Shown: positions 27,650 through 36,994, numbered from the stretch's first letter. The stretch is 64,000 nucleotides of DNA from Mesorhizobium sp. YC-39 (GCF_025753795.1 NZ_JAOWPS010000002.1:372001-436000), one strand, 5' to 3'. Program-made: numbers and translations. Notes: generated from the sequence alone by a model not told the origin.

Positions 27650-28549
27650 ATGGACACGCTGACCCGCATGCGCGCCTTCATCGACGTGGTCGAAGCCGAG
27701 GGCTTTTCCGCCGCCGCTCGCAAGATCGGCCGCTCCAAGGCGCTGCTGTCGAAATATGTGCGCGAGCTGGAGGACGAACTCGGCGCGCTGCTGTTGAACC
27801 GCACCACACGGCAGTTCTCGATGACGGAAGCTGGCCATACCTATTACCGGCGCGCCTCCGAAATCGTGCGCGAGGTCGACAGCCTGGCCGATGCGGTGCG
27901 CGAATCCTCCGGCGACGTGCGCGGCAGGATCAAGCTTTCGGCGGCGCGCACCTTCGCCGACGCGCCGATCGGCCAATCGTTGATCGATTTCGCCAAGCAG
28001 CATCCCGACATTGTGCTCGACATCCACCTCGACGACCGCTTCGTCGATCTGGTCGAGGAGGGTTTCGACCTCGCGGTGCGCATCTCGCGGCTGGAAAACT
28101 CCTCGCTGATCGCCAGACGCCTCGCGCCGTTTTCGGTGCGGCTCTGCGCCTCGCCGGAATTGATCGCCAAGCACGGCATGCCGGTCAGGCCGCAGGATCT
28201 TGCCCGCGTGCCCTGCATCATCGACACCAATGGCCGCTGGCTGACCAATTGGCCGTTCAAGGGCGACACTGGCGATACGGTGAGCGTTTCGGTATCCGGC
28301 CCGATCGAAGTCAACAGCCCGATGACGGCAAGGGCCGCCGCCGTGTCCGGGCTCGGGTTTTCCATCCTGCCCGATTTCATCGCGGCACCCGAAATCGAGA
28401 GCGGCCGGCTGGTGAGCGTGCTGGACGATCGCCTCCTGTCTGGCAGCGGCATCTTCGCCGTCTATCCGCACCGCCGCTATTTGCCCGCCAAGGTGCGCGT
28501 CTTCGTCGACTTTCTGGTGCAGTGGTTCAAAACGCGCGAAAACGCCTGA
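27650..28549 (+). CDS. LysR-family transcriptional regulator
   Basis: 299-residue LysR regulator. The helix-turn-helix is at residues 1-60 (MDTLTRMRAFIDVVEAEGF, KIGRSKALLSKYVRELE), and the effector domain follows from about residue 90. The AFIDVVEAEGFSAAARK form is that of the large LysR subgroup (COG0583) that often regulates the gene it sits beside. It follows the amidase by 12 bp, so it could control its own operon. Effector unknown. Confidence 0.87.
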   Translation: MDTLTRMRAFIDVVEAEGFSAAARKIGRSKALLSKYVRELEDELGALLLNRTTRQFSMTEAGHTYYRRASEIVREVDSLADAVRESSGDVRGRIKLSAARTFADAPIGQSLIDFAKQHPDIVLDIHLDDRFVDLVEEGFDLAVRISRLENSSLIARRLAPFSVRLCASPELIAKHGMPVRPQDLARVPCIIDTNGRWLTNWPFKGDTGDTVSVSVSGPIEVNSPMTARAAAVSGLGFSILPDFIAAPEIESGRLVSVLDDRLLSGSGIFAVYPHRRYLPAKVRVFVDFLVQWFKTRENA

Positions 28550-28583
28550 CCGCTTCCCTCAAAGCGCGCCGCGCTGTGAGGTT

Positions 28584-28631
28584 TTGTCGTGCGCTTAGTT
28601 GCCTCAAACCACTGCGCACTTTTGGGCGACA
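28584..28631. repeat. Dispersed palindromic repeat, copy 2
   Basis: Opposite orientation to the copy at 23813-23853. It shares an uninterrupted CTGCGCACTTTTGGGCGACA core with that copy (in reverse complement); the distal arm has diverged. The outer pair TGTCG (28584-28588) and CGACA (28627-28631) is kept. Confidence 0.65.
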
Positions 28632-28711
28632 CGCGCCAGCGGTCCCAATTTCGCCCCCTTTCTGGTAACTCTCGACGATTACCGAAGCCGATGGAATCGC
28701 GCGACCGATAA

Positions 28712-29380
28712 ATGCACCTGAAACGGCAAGCAATCATGATGGCTTCGGCCATGGCGGCAATTTTTGCCGTGGTCGGGCCGGCTGGGGCGCACCCGCACGT
28801 TTTCGCCGAGGCCCGCCTCGAAGTGGTGCTGAGCCCGGATCACCAAAGTGTGAAAGCGCTGCGTCATCTCTGGCGCTTTGACGATCTGTTTTCGAGTACG
28901 GTCATGATGGAGTTCGACAAGAACTCCGACCTGAAGCTCGACGACAAGGAATTGAAGGATGTCGCCGACACCGTCCATGCCTCGCTGGCGGAGTTCAACT
29001 ATTTCCAACTCGTCACCGTCGAAGGCAAGGACGTGGCGATGAACCCGCCCCCGCATCTGATGGCCAATTTCGACAACGACCAACTCATCATCCTGTTCGA
29101 ATCCGAACCGAAGGCGCCGATCAAGCTTGCCGGCAAGATCGATATCGGCGTCTACGATCCGACCTTCTACACGGCGATCGATTTCACCGAGGACGCCAAC
29201 ATGCAGGTCGACGGTCTGCCGTCGACCTGCACGAGCAAGGTCATTCGTCCTGATCCGGACGAGGCAATCGCCGAGAACCAGAAGACCCTGACGGACGCTT
29301 TCTTCAATGATCCGACAGGCACCGACATGAGCAAGATCTTTGCCACCAAGCTTGAACTGACCTGTCAGCCAGAAGGATAA
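28712..29380 (+). CDS. DUF1007 family periplasmic protein, partner of NicO-type transporter
   Basis: 222 residues with an N-terminal signal peptide (MMASAMAAIFAVVGPAGA, cleavage before HPHVFAEA). The mature protein starts with HPHVF, a conserved His motif of DUF1007 that is a likely metal ligand at a processed N-terminus. DUF1007 genes are nearly always beside a NicO/RcnA-type nickel-cobalt transporter, as here: the next gene begins six bases after the stop. The function is inferred to be periplasmic metal handling for that transporter; the metal is unproven. The start may be the ATG at 28712 or one at 28736. Confidence 0.85.
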   Translation: MHLKRQAIMMASAMAAIFAVVGPAGAHPHVFAEARLEVVLSPDHQSVKALRHLWRFDDLFSSTVMMEFDKNSDLKLDDKELKDVADTVHASLAEFNYFQLVTVEGKDVAMNPPPHLMANFDNDQLIILFESEPKAPIKLAGKIDIGVYDPTFYTAIDFTEDANMQVDGLPSTCTSKVIRPDPDEAIAENQKTLTDAFFNDPTGTDMSKIFATKLELTCQPEG

Positions 29381-29385
29381 TTCCG

Positions 29386-30519
29386 GTGACGAAACCGTCC
29401 CTGCGTTTGGCATTGAGCCTTTTGGCCGTCACCTTGGTGATGACGCACTTCCTTGGTTCCGCCCACGCCCAGAGCTCGCTCGGCATCGGCACCAATGACG
29501 GCATGGCCCCCACCGCCTCTGGCCCGTTCGCCCACATCCTGATGTGGATCAATCTCAAACAGCAGGAATTCTATCGCGCTCTGGCGACAGCCATGAAGGC
29601 GATGCGCGAGGACGGCAGCAAGCTGTGGCTGCTCATCGGCCTGTCTTTCGCCTATGGCATTTTCCATGCCGCTGGCCCCGGCCACGGCAAGGCGGTGATC
29701 TCGTCCTACATGGTGGCGAACGAAGTGGCGCTGAAGCGCGGCATCTTGCTGTCCTTCGTCTCGGCGCTGCTGCAAGGATTGACGGCAGTCGCCGTCATGC
29801 TGCTCGCCTATTTCGTGCTGCGCGGCACCGCCATCTCGATGACAGACGCGGCATGGTTCATGGAGATCATGAGCTATGTCTTCGTCACCCTGTTCGGCGC
29901 CTGGCTGCTGTGGCGCAAGCTCGGCCCCTCCATCCTGCGCCTCTTCGGCGCCGGCCCGGCCTACAGCCTCTCGGCCGCCCACGCCGGCCACTCACATGCA
30001 GCTCATTCGCATGCTGCCCATTCGGCGCATGCCCATTCGCATGCGCTTCACGCGCATGATGATCACGACCACGATCACCATGCCCACGATCACGATCATG
30101 GAGCACACGCTCACCACGATCATGCGGCCGGCGAGGTCTGCGAAACCTGCGGCCATTCGCATGCACCCGATCCGGCCCTGCTTTCCGGCGATCGCTTCGA
30201 CTGGCGCACAGCCTGGTCGGCGGTGGCCGCAGTTGGCATCCGCCCCTGCTCCGGCGCGCTGATCGTGCTGAGCTTTGCCCTGCTCAACGGGCTTTGGCTC
30301 GGCGGCTTGCTGTCGGTGCTGGCGATGTCGATCGGCACTGCCATCACGGTTTCGGCGCTGGCAACGATCGCGGTGACCGCCAAGAACTGGGCCGTCTATT
30401 TCGCCGGCGATGGCCGCATGGGCAACCGCATCCACTCGATCGTTGAGATCGGCGGCGCCGCCTTCGTCTTCCTGTTCGGACTGCTGCTTTTGTCGGCAAG
30501 CCTGACGGGCAGCGTGTAG
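29386..30519 (+). CDS. NicO/RcnA-family nickel-cobalt transporter with His-rich loop
   Basis: 377-residue inner-membrane protein with a signal-like first helix (SLLAVTLVMTHFLGSAHA) and about six further helices. The conserved GIFHAAGPGHGKAVISSYMV motif and the later GIRPCSGALIVLSFALLNG motif define the NicO family. A cytoplasmic loop of about 75 residues (coded roughly at 29985-30165) is packed with histidines in HSHAAHSHA and HDHDHHAHDHDH runs, and ends with a CETCGHSH motif. Such loops bind Ni, Co or Zn. Direction of transport (efflux as in RcnA or uptake) is not decided by sequence. It is translationally close to the DUF1007 gene. Confidence 0.88.
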   Translation: MTKPSLRLALSLLAVTLVMTHFLGSAHAQSSLGIGTNDGMAPTASGPFAHILMWINLKQQEFYRALATAMKAMREDGSKLWLLIGLSFAYGIFHAAGPGHGKAVISSYMVANEVALKRGILLSFVSALLQGLTAVAVMLLAYFVLRGTAISMTDAAWFMEIMSYVFVTLFGAWLLWRKLGPSILRLFGAGPAYSLSAAHAGHSHAAHSHAAHSAHAHSHALHAHDDHDHDHHAHDHDHGAHAHHDHAAGEVCETCGHSHAPDPALLSGDRFDWRTAWSAVAAVGIRPCSGALIVLSFALLNGLWLGGLLSVLAMSIGTAITVSALATIAVTAKNWAVYFAGDGRMGNRIHSIVEIGGAAFVFLFGLLLLSASLTGSV

Positions 30520-30553
30520 CGCCTTTAGGCGTCCGGCTGGACTCCCAACCTGC

Positions 30554-31531
30554 TCAAGCGCAAATCTTGCCGTCCAGCTCATCCTCGATATGGGCGCGGA
30601 TGATGTCGTCGAAGCTTTCTTCGGCGGCAAAGCCAAGCTCCCGCGCGCGCCGGGCCTCGAACCGCGTCGGCCAGCCCTGGACGATCGCCCAGATCGTCTC
30701 GTCGGGCTCTTCGCGGATCAGTTTCGCCGCCTCGACGCCGGCAATGCGTTCCAGCGCCTCGATCTGCTCGCCGACGGTGACGGCCACGCCAGGCATCGTC
30801 AGATTGCGGCGCGGCCCCACAGTGGCGCCGTCGATCCCGGCGGCATGGATCAAAAAGTTCACTGCCGAACGCGGGCTGGCATGGGTATGCACCACCGAAC
30901 GCGGCACCGGTAATATCGCCTCCTCGCCATTCAGCGGCTCCCGGATGATGCCGGAGAAGAAGCCCGAGGCCGCCTTGTTCGGTTTGCCGGGCCGCACGCA
31001 GATGGTCGGCAGCCGGATGCCGATGCCGTCGAAGAAGCCACGCCTGGAATAGTCGGCAAGCAGCGCCTCGCCCATCAATTTCTGCGTGCCGTAGGAGGTC
31101 AGCGGCGTCGGATGGAATTCGTCGGGGATGACATCCGGGAACGGCGCGCCGAACACCGCGATCGACGAGGTGAAGACGACGCGCGGCGCAAACCCCGCCA
31201 ACCTTATTGCATCGAACAGCGCTCTCGTGCCGTCGAGATTGACGCGGTAGCCGAGGTCGAAATTGGCTTCCGCCTCGCCGGACACGACGCCGGCGAGATG
31301 GAAGATCACGTCGGGGCGTGAGGCGACCAGCCTTTGCGTCGCGCCGGACGCGGCAAGATCGCCGGTATGGATGGCGACGTCGACGCCTTCCAGGACCGGC
31401 GCCTGCGGCGGCACGATATCGTGAAGGTCGAGCGCAGTGATCTTATGACCATTGAGCGTTCCATCGCTTGCCAGCCGGGCGACGAGCTTGCGGCCGACCA
31501 TGCCGGCCGCTCCCGTAATCAGAATGCGCAT
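30554..31531 (-). CDS. NAD-dependent epimerase/dehydrogenase, D-erythronate dehydrogenase (DenD)-like
   Basis: 325-residue extended SDR. Rossmann motif RILITGAAGMVGRKLV; catalytic Ser in VVFTSSIAVFG; YxxxK in SYGTQKLMGEALL. The overall pattern, including GIGIRLPTICVRPGKPNKAASGF, is that of the DenD/YbjT-like group that oxidises D-erythronate or related sugar acids. I chose ATG 31531, one base after the stop of the small membrane protein, so the two genes are coupled. The association with a metal exporter two genes upstream is not explained by this function. No further tetronate-pathway genes are nearby. Confidence 0.82.
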   Translation of the reverse strand: MRILITGAAGMVGRKLVARLASDGTLNGHKITALDLHDIVPPQAPVLEGVDVAIHTGDLAASGATQRLVASRPDVIFHLAGVVSGEAEANFDLGYRVNLDGTRALFDAIRLAGFAPRVVFTSSIAVFGAPFPDVIPDEFHPTPLTSYGTQKLMGEALLADYSRRGFFDGIGIRLPTICVRPGKPNKAASGFFSGIIREPLNGEEAILPVPRSVVHTHASPRSAVNFLIHAAGIDGATVGPRRNLTMPGVAVTVGEQIEALERIAGVEAAKLIREEPDETIWAIVQGWPTRFEARRARELGFAAEESFDDIIRAHIEDELDGKICA

Positions 31532-31532
31532 A

Positions 31533-31739
31533 TCAGTGATCCTTCTTGCGCTGGCTGCGGCCACGCAGCCAGAACACGACAAAAATCGCTACCATGAAGA
31601 CAGCGGCGACGACACCGGCAAGGACGGTCGAGACGCTGCCGGCCGCCAGCATCACGGTCGGTAAATAGTAGGCGGCGATGCCGAACAAGAGCAGCACCCA
31701 GGCAGCGCCGATCGCCGCATTGCGCGTGTCGCGATCCAT
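31533..31739 (-). CDS. Small two-helix membrane protein
   Basis: 68-residue protein with two predicted transmembrane segments (AIGAAWVLLLFGIAAYYLP and STVLAGVVAAVFMVAIFVVF) and a basic tail GRSQRKKDH. ATG 31739 has GAGG seven bases upstream. A longer version from 31805 would overlap the CDF stop as ATGA, but its extra 22 residues look unstructured. I do not recognise a family. It is sandwiched between the CDF exporter and the DenD-like gene on the same strand. Confidence 0.6.
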   Translation of the reverse strand: MDRDTRNAAIGAAWVLLLFGIAAYYLPTVMLAAGSVSTVLAGVVAAVFMVAIFVVFWLRGRSQRKKDH

Positions 31740-31801
31740 CACGCAGCCTCGGGGCGGCGAGAGTTCATGCTGATCGTTGTCAATACCAAGAACTCCTGAA
31801 G

Positions 31802-32788
31802 TCAATGATAGTGGCCACCATGCGGTGCCGCATCATGGGCATGGTCGTGCTCGCCTTCGTGCTCATGATGGCTATCGGCGCACTGGCCGAATTCCGGTTC
31901 GACGGTGGCGTGCGCTATGCCATGCTCTGATGCAAGCCGTTTCTTGATGGCGCTGACGGCGGTATGGGCGTCGACCCCGTCGTTGAGGCAGGCATGCAAT
32001 GTCGCCATGTTGCTTGAACCGTCGAGCGACCAGACATGCATGTGATGCACTTCGCGCACACCCTTGATCGTTCCCTCCAGATCCCTGGCGATCAGGTCGC
32101 GATCGAGGCTTGCCGGCACGCCTTCGAGCAGCACATGGGCGGCTTCGCGCATCAGCGACCACGCCGTGGACAGGATCAGCAGCGAGACAAGCACGGACAG
32201 GATCGGATCGATCGGCGTCCAGCCCGTCGCCAGGATGATCAGCGCCGCCACGATCGCCGCCGCCGAGCCGAGTAGATCGCCCAGCACATGCAATATGGCG
32301 CCGCGCATGTTCAGGCTTTCACGATCGCCGCCATGCAGCACGAAGAAGGAGCCGATATTGACCGCCAGGCCGGCGATCGCAACGACCAGCATCGGCCCGC
32401 CGAGCACGGGTTCCGGGGTAAGCAGGCGTCCCCAGGCCTCATAGACGATCCACAGCGCAATGGCGAAGATGGCAATGCCGTTGGTGTAGGCGACCAGGGT
32501 CTTGACCCGGCCGAAGCCGTAGGTGAGACGAACGGTCGCCGGCCGGCTTGCCAGATGATAGGCATACCAGGCAAGGCCGAGCGCGATGCAATCAGCGAGC
32601 ATGTGGCCGGCATCGGCCAGCAGCGCCAGCGATCCGGTGAGAAGGCCGCCGAGCGCTTCCACCACCATGAAGCCTGCCGTCAGGCAGGCTGCGATCAGCA
32701 CGCGTTTCTTGTCGGTCGAGCCATGCACATGGCCAGCGCCATGGCTGTGGTCATGCCCTTGCGAACCATGGTCGTGGCTATGAGCCAT
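31802..32788 (-). CDS. Cation diffusion facilitator (CDF) metal exporter, ZitB/CzcD type
   Basis: 328-residue inner-membrane metal/proton antiporter. Six helices are visible, with the metal-site motifs HxxxD in LLADAGHMLADCIALGLAW (helix 2) and ILHVLGDLLGSAAAI (helix 5). Both termini are His-rich (HSHDHGSQGHDHSHGAGHVH and HHEHEGEHDHAHD), and the cytoplasmic C-terminal domain VREVHHMHVWSLDGSSNMATL is the usual dimerisation fold. Zinc is the most likely substrate, with cadmium or cobalt possible. It is first of three closely spaced genes on the minus strand. Confidence 0.93.
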   Translation of the reverse strand: MAHSHDHGSQGHDHSHGAGHVHGSTDKKRVLIAACLTAGFMVVEALGGLLTGSLALLADAGHMLADCIALGLAWYAYHLASRPATVRLTYGFGRVKTLVAYTNGIAIFAIALWIVYEAWGRLLTPEPVLGGPMLVVAIAGLAVNIGSFFVLHGGDRESLNMRGAILHVLGDLLGSAAAIVAALIILATGWTPIDPILSVLVSLLILSTAWSLMREAAHVLLEGVPASLDRDLIARDLEGTIKGVREVHHMHVWSLDGSSNMATLHACLNDGVDAHTAVSAIKKRLASEHGIAHATVEPEFGQCADSHHEHEGEHDHAHDAAPHGGHYH

Positions 32789-32800
32789 CCGCGAACTCCA

Positions 32801-33487
32801 CTATGCGCCGAACTCGACGCGGAAATCCTCGAGCCGTCGCTTCTGCCGGCCATCGCTGTCGAAATTGGCCGGATCGAGCCATGCCTCATAGGCTTTGCAC
32901 AATGCCGGCCACTCCTTGTCGATGATCGAATACCAAGCGGTATCGCGGTTTTCGCCCTTGACCACAAGATGCTGGCGGAAAATGCCTTCGAACTTGAAAC
33001 CGAAACGCTCCGCCGCGCGCTTCGACGGTTCGTTGCGGTTGTTGCATTTCCATTCGTAGCGGCGATAGCCGAGTTCGTCGAAGATGTATTGCATGAACAG
33101 GAACTGCGCTTCCGTCGCCGCCGGCTTGCGCGAGATCAGCGGCCCCCAATAGATGTTGCCGATCTCGATCACGCCATAGGCCGGATCGATGCGCATCAGG
33201 GTCTGACGCCCGGCGACCTTGCCGCTGGCCTTGTCGATGACGGTGAAGAACAATGGATCCTCGCTGGCCTCGACCTTGTCCAGCCAGGGCTGGAAGGCGG
33301 CGCGGGTCTCCGGCGGATAATCGGGCAGCCAGGCAAAGCGGCCGCCGACATCGGGCACTGACGACGCTTCATAGAGGCCGTCGCCATGCTTTGCCGCGCT
33401 CAGCGGTTCGAGCCTGACATAGCGGCCTTCAATGATCCTGCGCTCCGGCCGCGGGCGCGGCTGCCAATTCTCGAGATTTTCCGACAC
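32801..33487 (-). CDS. GNAT acetyltransferase, RimJ/RimL type
   Basis: 228 residues from a GTG start at 33487 (SENLENWQPRPRPERR follows); the frame is open further upstream, but that part is antisense to the start of the aminotransferase and not protein-like. Features are RIIEGRYVRLEPLSAAKHGD, YGVIEIGNIYWGP, YRRYEWKCNNRNEPSKRAAERFGF and a C-terminal DTAWYSIIDKEWP, all typical of RimJ/RimL-like proteins that acetylate amino groups of proteins or small molecules. Its stop is 12 bp from the CDF start on the same strand. It is divergent from the aminotransferase, 82 bp away. Substrate unknown. Confidence 0.85.
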   Translation of the reverse strand: MSENLENWQPRPRPERRIIEGRYVRLEPLSAAKHGDGLYEASSVPDVGGRFAWLPDYPPETRAAFQPWLDKVEASEDPLFFTVIDKASGKVAGRQTLMRIDPAYGVIEIGNIYWGPLISRKPAATEAQFLFMQYIFDELGYRRYEWKCNNRNEPSKRAAERFGFKFEGIFRQHLVVKGENRDTAWYSIIDKEWPALCKAYEAWLDPANFDSDGRQKRRLEDFRVEFGA

Positions 33488-33569
33488 TTGGGCTCCAATC
33501 CGTTTGACATTTGGCAACGGACGCTCACAAAAACGCTCGCTCGGTGAAAGAACCACACGGACGGGAAAA

Positions 33570-34754
33570 ATGCTCCACACGATTTCGGCCTTCGACCGTC
33601 TCGGCGAGGAAAATGCCTTCGCGGTGCTGGCGCGTGCCACGGCACTTGCCCATCAGGGTCGGGACATTATCAATCTCGGCATCGGCCAACCCGACTTCAA
33701 GACGCCGCAGCACATCGTCGAGGCCGCGATCCAGGCGCTGCGCGACGGTCATCACGGCTATACGCCGGCCAACGGCCTGCTGGCGACGCGCGAGGCGGTG
33801 GTGCGCCGCACGCTGACCACCACCGGCGTCGAGGTGTCGCCCGAGGCCGTGATGATCCTGCCAGGCGGCAAACCGACCATGTTCGCCGCGATCCTGATGT
33901 TCGGCGAGGCGGGCGCCGAAATCCTCTATCCCGATCCCGGCTTCCCCATCTACCGCTCGATGATCGAGTTCACGGGTGCCGCCCCGGTGCCGGTACCGAT
34001 GCGCGAGGAGAACGGCTTTGCCTTTTCGGCTGAGGAGACGCTGGCGCTGATCACGCCGAAGACCAGGCTGTTGATCCTCAACTCGCCGGCCAACCCGACC
34101 GGCGGTGTCACGCCCAGAGCCGAGATCGAGAAGCTCGTGAAGGGGCTCGAAGCGCACCCGCATGTCGCCATCCTCTCAGACGAGATCTACGACGTGATGA
34201 CCTATGACGGCGAGACGCATTGCTCGCTGCTCAATTTCCCCGAAATCCGCGACCGGCTGATCATCCTCAACGGCTGGTCGAAAACCTGGGCGATGACCGG
34301 CTGGCGCATGGGCTGGTCGATCTGGCCGAATGGCGACAGCGGTGCTCATCTCTACGACAAGGTACGCAAGCTAGCGGTCAACTGCTGGTCCTGCGTCAAT
34401 GCGCCGAGCCAATATGCCGGCATCGCCGCCATCGATGGCCCGCAGGACGACGTCGACAAGATGATGCGCGCCTTCGACCGCCGCAGGAAGGTCGTGGTCG
34501 AGGGGCTGAATGCCTTGCCCGGCGTTTCCTGCATCACGCCCAAGGGCGCATTCTATGCCTTCCCCAACATTTCCAAGACGGGTTGGAAGGCCAAGAAACT
34601 CGCTTCGGCGCTGCTCGAGGATGCCGGCGTCGCGCTGATCGGCGGTCCTGATTTCGGTATTCTCGGCGAAGGCTATGTCAGGCTCTCCTACGCCAATTCC
34701 GAAGAGAACATCCTGCGCGCGCTGGAGCGGATCGAGGCGTTCCTGGGCAAGTGA
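33570..34754 (+). CDS. PLP-dependent aminotransferase, class I/II
   Basis: 394-residue fold-type I aminotransferase. NLGIGQPDFKTPQHIVEAA at the N-terminus, NSPANPTGGV with the cofactor Asn, SDEIYDVMTYDG with the Asp-Tyr pair, and the PLP lysine in NGWSKTWAMTGWRMGW are all present, and the Arg of the carboxylate site lies in GYVRLSYANSEE. ATG 33570 has GGGA five bases upstream. It most resembles aspartate/alanine-type aminotransferases; the substrate cannot be chosen from motifs. It may share a promoter region with the divergent GNAT. Confidence 0.9.
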   Translation: MLHTISAFDRLGEENAFAVLARATALAHQGRDIINLGIGQPDFKTPQHIVEAAIQALRDGHHGYTPANGLLATREAVVRRTLTTTGVEVSPEAVMILPGGKPTMFAAILMFGEAGAEILYPDPGFPIYRSMIEFTGAAPVPVPMREENGFAFSAEETLALITPKTRLLILNSPANPTGGVTPRAEIEKLVKGLEAHPHVAILSDEIYDVMTYDGETHCSLLNFPEIRDRLIILNGWSKTWAMTGWRMGWSIWPNGDSGAHLYDKVRKLAVNCWSCVNAPSQYAGIAAIDGPQDDVDKMMRAFDRRRKVVVEGLNALPGVSCITPKGAFYAFPNISKTGWKAKKLASALLEDAGVALIGGPDFGILGEGYVRLSYANSEENILRALERIEAFLGK

Positions 34755-34837
34755 GGACGGGAACCCGGGCTGACCCTGTCGGGAAAGGTACCCTTCGACC
34801 GTCCTTGGATATTCATGACCTAAAAGGGAAACCCTCA

Positions 34838-35212
34838 ATGTTTTATGCCATCCTTGCCTATCACGTGGAAGAAGCGATTGAGGCGCTGACACCGGAGCAG
34901 GACGCAGCGCTGATGACCGATCTGCTCCAGATCAACGATCGGCTTTACCGGGAAGGCACCCTTGGACCGTCGGCACGGCTCGGGGCGACCCAGGATGCCT
35001 GCACCTTGCGCGGGCCGGGCGACGGACTGATCATCGACGGTCCCTTCGCCGAGACCAAGGAGCAATTGCTGGGTCTTTATGTCGTCGACTGCGCCACGCG
35101 CGATGAAGCGATCGCGATCGCGCGCGACTTGCGCCGCGTCAATCCGACGGCCGTCTACGAGATCCGCCCGATTTCGCTGTATCTTCCCGGCGTGCCGCTA
35201 TCGCAGGGATGA
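34838..35212 (+). CDS. YCII-related (DGPF-type) small protein
   Basis: 124-residue ferredoxin-like-fold protein. The core DGLIIDGPFAETKEQLLGLYVV, with the DGPFAE motif, defines the YCII/DGPF family; the end ...AVYEIRPISLY is also typical. ATG 34838 gives MFYAILAYHVEEAIEAL, with AAGGGAA about seven bases upstream. Members are often beside ECF sigma factors, but none is present here; instead it follows the aminotransferase by 83 bp and converges on an SDR gene 4 bp away. Function unknown. Confidence 0.85.
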   Translation: MFYAILAYHVEEAIEALTPEQDAALMTDLLQINDRLYREGTLGPSARLGATQDACTLRGPGDGLIIDGPFAETKEQLLGLYVVDCATRDEAIAIARDLRRVNPTAVYEIRPISLYLPGVPLSQG

Positions 35213-35216
35213 GCGG

Positions 35217-35981
35217 CTATCCCCGTCCGACAAACGGCATCTTCGTCGCCATCACCGTCATGAACAGCACATTGGCGTCGAGCGGCAGGCTGGCCATATG
35301 GACGACGGCGTCGGCGACATGCTGAACGTCCATCACCGCTTCGGCGGCGATCGAGCCATTCGCCTGCGGCACGCCGACCGTCATCGCCTGCGCCATGTCG
35401 GTCAGCGCGTTGCCGATGTCGATCTGGCCGCAGGCGATATCATAGGGCCTGCCATCCAGCGCCAGCGTCTTGGTCAGCCCGGTGATGGCGTGCTTGGTCG
35501 CGGTGTAGGGCACCGATCCCGGCCGCGGCGCGTAGGCCGACACCGAGCCGTTGTTGATGATGCGGCCGCCCATCGGCTGCTGCTTGCGCATGGCGCCGAA
35601 GGCGGCGCGGGCGCACAGGAATGAGCCGGTGAGATTGACCCCGACAATATCGTTCCACACTTCGACCGGGATCTCGTCGATCGGCGTCGACTTGTAGCCC
35701 ATACCGGCATTGTTGAAGAGCAGATCGACGCGCCCGAAGGCCTCCGCCACCGTCTCGAACAGATCGTCGACCTGATCGGCCTTGCTGATGTCGCAGGCGA
35801 CAGCCAATGCCTTGGCTTGCGTAGGCCCGGCCTCGGCGATCGCCTCGTCCAGCACCTTCTTGCGGCGCCCGCAGAACACCGTGTTCCAGCCGGCCCTGAG
35901 CAGCGCCGTAGCGACACTTTTGCCGATACCGGTGCCGGCACCGGTGACGATGGCGGTTCTGGAATCTGTCTTGGCTGTCAT
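35217..35981 (-). CDS. Classical SDR-family oxidoreductase
   Basis: 254-residue short-chain dehydrogenase. Cofactor motif [17 protein letters not shown] motif [12 protein letters not shown], and the catalytic Ser and YxxxK in [21 protein letters not shown] are complete. The basic residues after the second strand ([11 protein letters not shown]) suggest NADP preference. The substrate is not predictable. It converges with the YCII gene and has 248 bp of mostly empty sequence before the TerB/DUF533 gene upstream. Confidence 0.9.
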   Translation of the reverse strand: MTAKTDSRTAIVTGAGTGIGKSVATALLRAGWNTVFCGRRKKVLDEAIAEAGPTQAKALAVACDISKADQVDDLFETVAEAFGRVDLLFNNAGMGYKSTPIDEIPVEVWNDIVGVNLTGSFLCARAAFGAMRKQQPMGGRIINNGSVSAYAPRPGSVPYTATKHAITGLTKTLALDGRPYDIACGQIDIGNALTDMAQAMTVGVPQANGSIAAEAVMDVQHVADAVVHMASLPLDANVLFMTVMATKMPFVGRG

Positions 35982-36085
35982 CGCCGTCCTCCCGGGTCAT
36001 GGCTGGAAGTGCCATCGCAAATGACGACGCCGATGGCAAGCCGAAGCTGCCTGTGGCAAGCGGAAGCCGTCAAGGTAAGTCCGAC

Positions 36086-36112
36086 AAAAAGGGCGGCCAT
36101 TGGCGGCCGCCC
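36086..36112 (-). terminator. Rho-independent terminator after the DUF533 gene
   Basis: GGGCGGCC (36091-36098) pairs with GGCCGCCC (36105-36112) around a 6-nt loop. On the minus strand it is followed by TTTTTGTCGG. It lies 118 bp after the DUF533 stop. Confidence 0.75.
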
Positions 36113-36229
36113 TGATCTGAACCGGGCTTGGGAGGAGGAAAGCCGATCCGACTGCCTAAAAAGATGCGCTTGCCGGGTTAACAAGACGTTAGCGCGAAAT
36201 CTTGCCGGCCAACTCGCTGTGGTTGCAGC

Positions 36230-36994
36230 CTACCAGCGCGAATTGGGGGCGGTCTTGCTGGTCGCCTTTGTTGCTTTGCTGGCGTCCGATGCCGGCACCT
36301 TTGCCGCCGACACCGTCGCCTCGACATGGTCGACCAGCGCGTCCGGCAGGCCAAGACGACCGGCGAGCAGATCGAGATAGCCGCGTTCGGCACGCGTATC
36401 GGGATCGATGGTGAGGCGCGAGGCGGTGTAGAGTTCGAGCTTCTGCGCGTCGGTCTGGGCGCCGGCGACCAGCGTGTCCAAATCGAGCGGCGTTTCCAGC
36501 TCCGACATCAGGAATTTCTCCGCGTCGGGACCGATACCCGCGAGGCTGAGCTTGCCGGCGATCTTTTGCCGCTCTCCGTCATCGATATGGCCGTCGGCCT
36601 TCGCCGCTGAAATCATCGCCCGCACCAGCGTCAGCGTGAAGGCGTCCTCGCCTTGCGGCGCCTGCGAGGGGTGGAAGCTGGTGTCGGCGGGCGGCGGCAG
36701 CAATTCCGGCTCGCCGGCTGCTTGCGTTTCCGCTGGCGCGCTGCCGTTCTTGTAGTTCTGGTAGGCCTTGTAGGCGAGACCGCCGATCGCGGCCAGGCCG
36801 CCGAGCTTGACCGCGGCACCGGTGACCTGACGTCCCGCGCCTGTTCCGAGCAGCACTGCGGCCAGCGCACCGGCAGCCAACGGATTGTCCTTGGCCATCT
36901 GCACCGCCTGCCCCGCCTTGTCGCGGACGGTCGACCCGGTTCCGGGAATTTGCGAGCCAAGCAAATCGTCGAGAAGCTTCTTGGGATCGAGCAT
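36230..36994 (-). CDS. DUF533 / TerB-like protein (YebE type)
   Basis: 254-residue protein. The first 90 residues hold a Gly/Ala-rich hydrophobic segment (AAGALAAVLLGTGAGRQV, LGGLAAIGGLAYKAYQNY) that is probably a membrane helix pair. The second half, from EDAFTLTLVRAMISAAKADG, is a TerB-like helical domain with the acidic GHIDDGERQKI motif that could bind a metal ion. Inner-membrane association is likely. E. coli YebE is induced by envelope stress; the role here is unknown. The first codon may be either of two adjacent ATGs (36997 or 36994). Confidence 0.85.
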   Translation of the reverse strand: MLDPKKLLDDLLGSQIPGTGSTVRDKAGQAVQMAKDNPLAAGALAAVLLGTGAGRQVTGAAVKLGGLAAIGGLAYKAYQNYKNGSAPAETQAAGEPELLPPPADTSFHPSQAPQGEDAFTLTLVRAMISAAKADGHIDDGERQKIAGKLSLAGIGPDAEKFLMSELETPLDLDTLVAGAQTDAQKLELYTASRLTIDPDTRAERGYLDLLAGRLGLPDALVDHVEATVSAAKVPASDASKATKATSKTAPNSRW

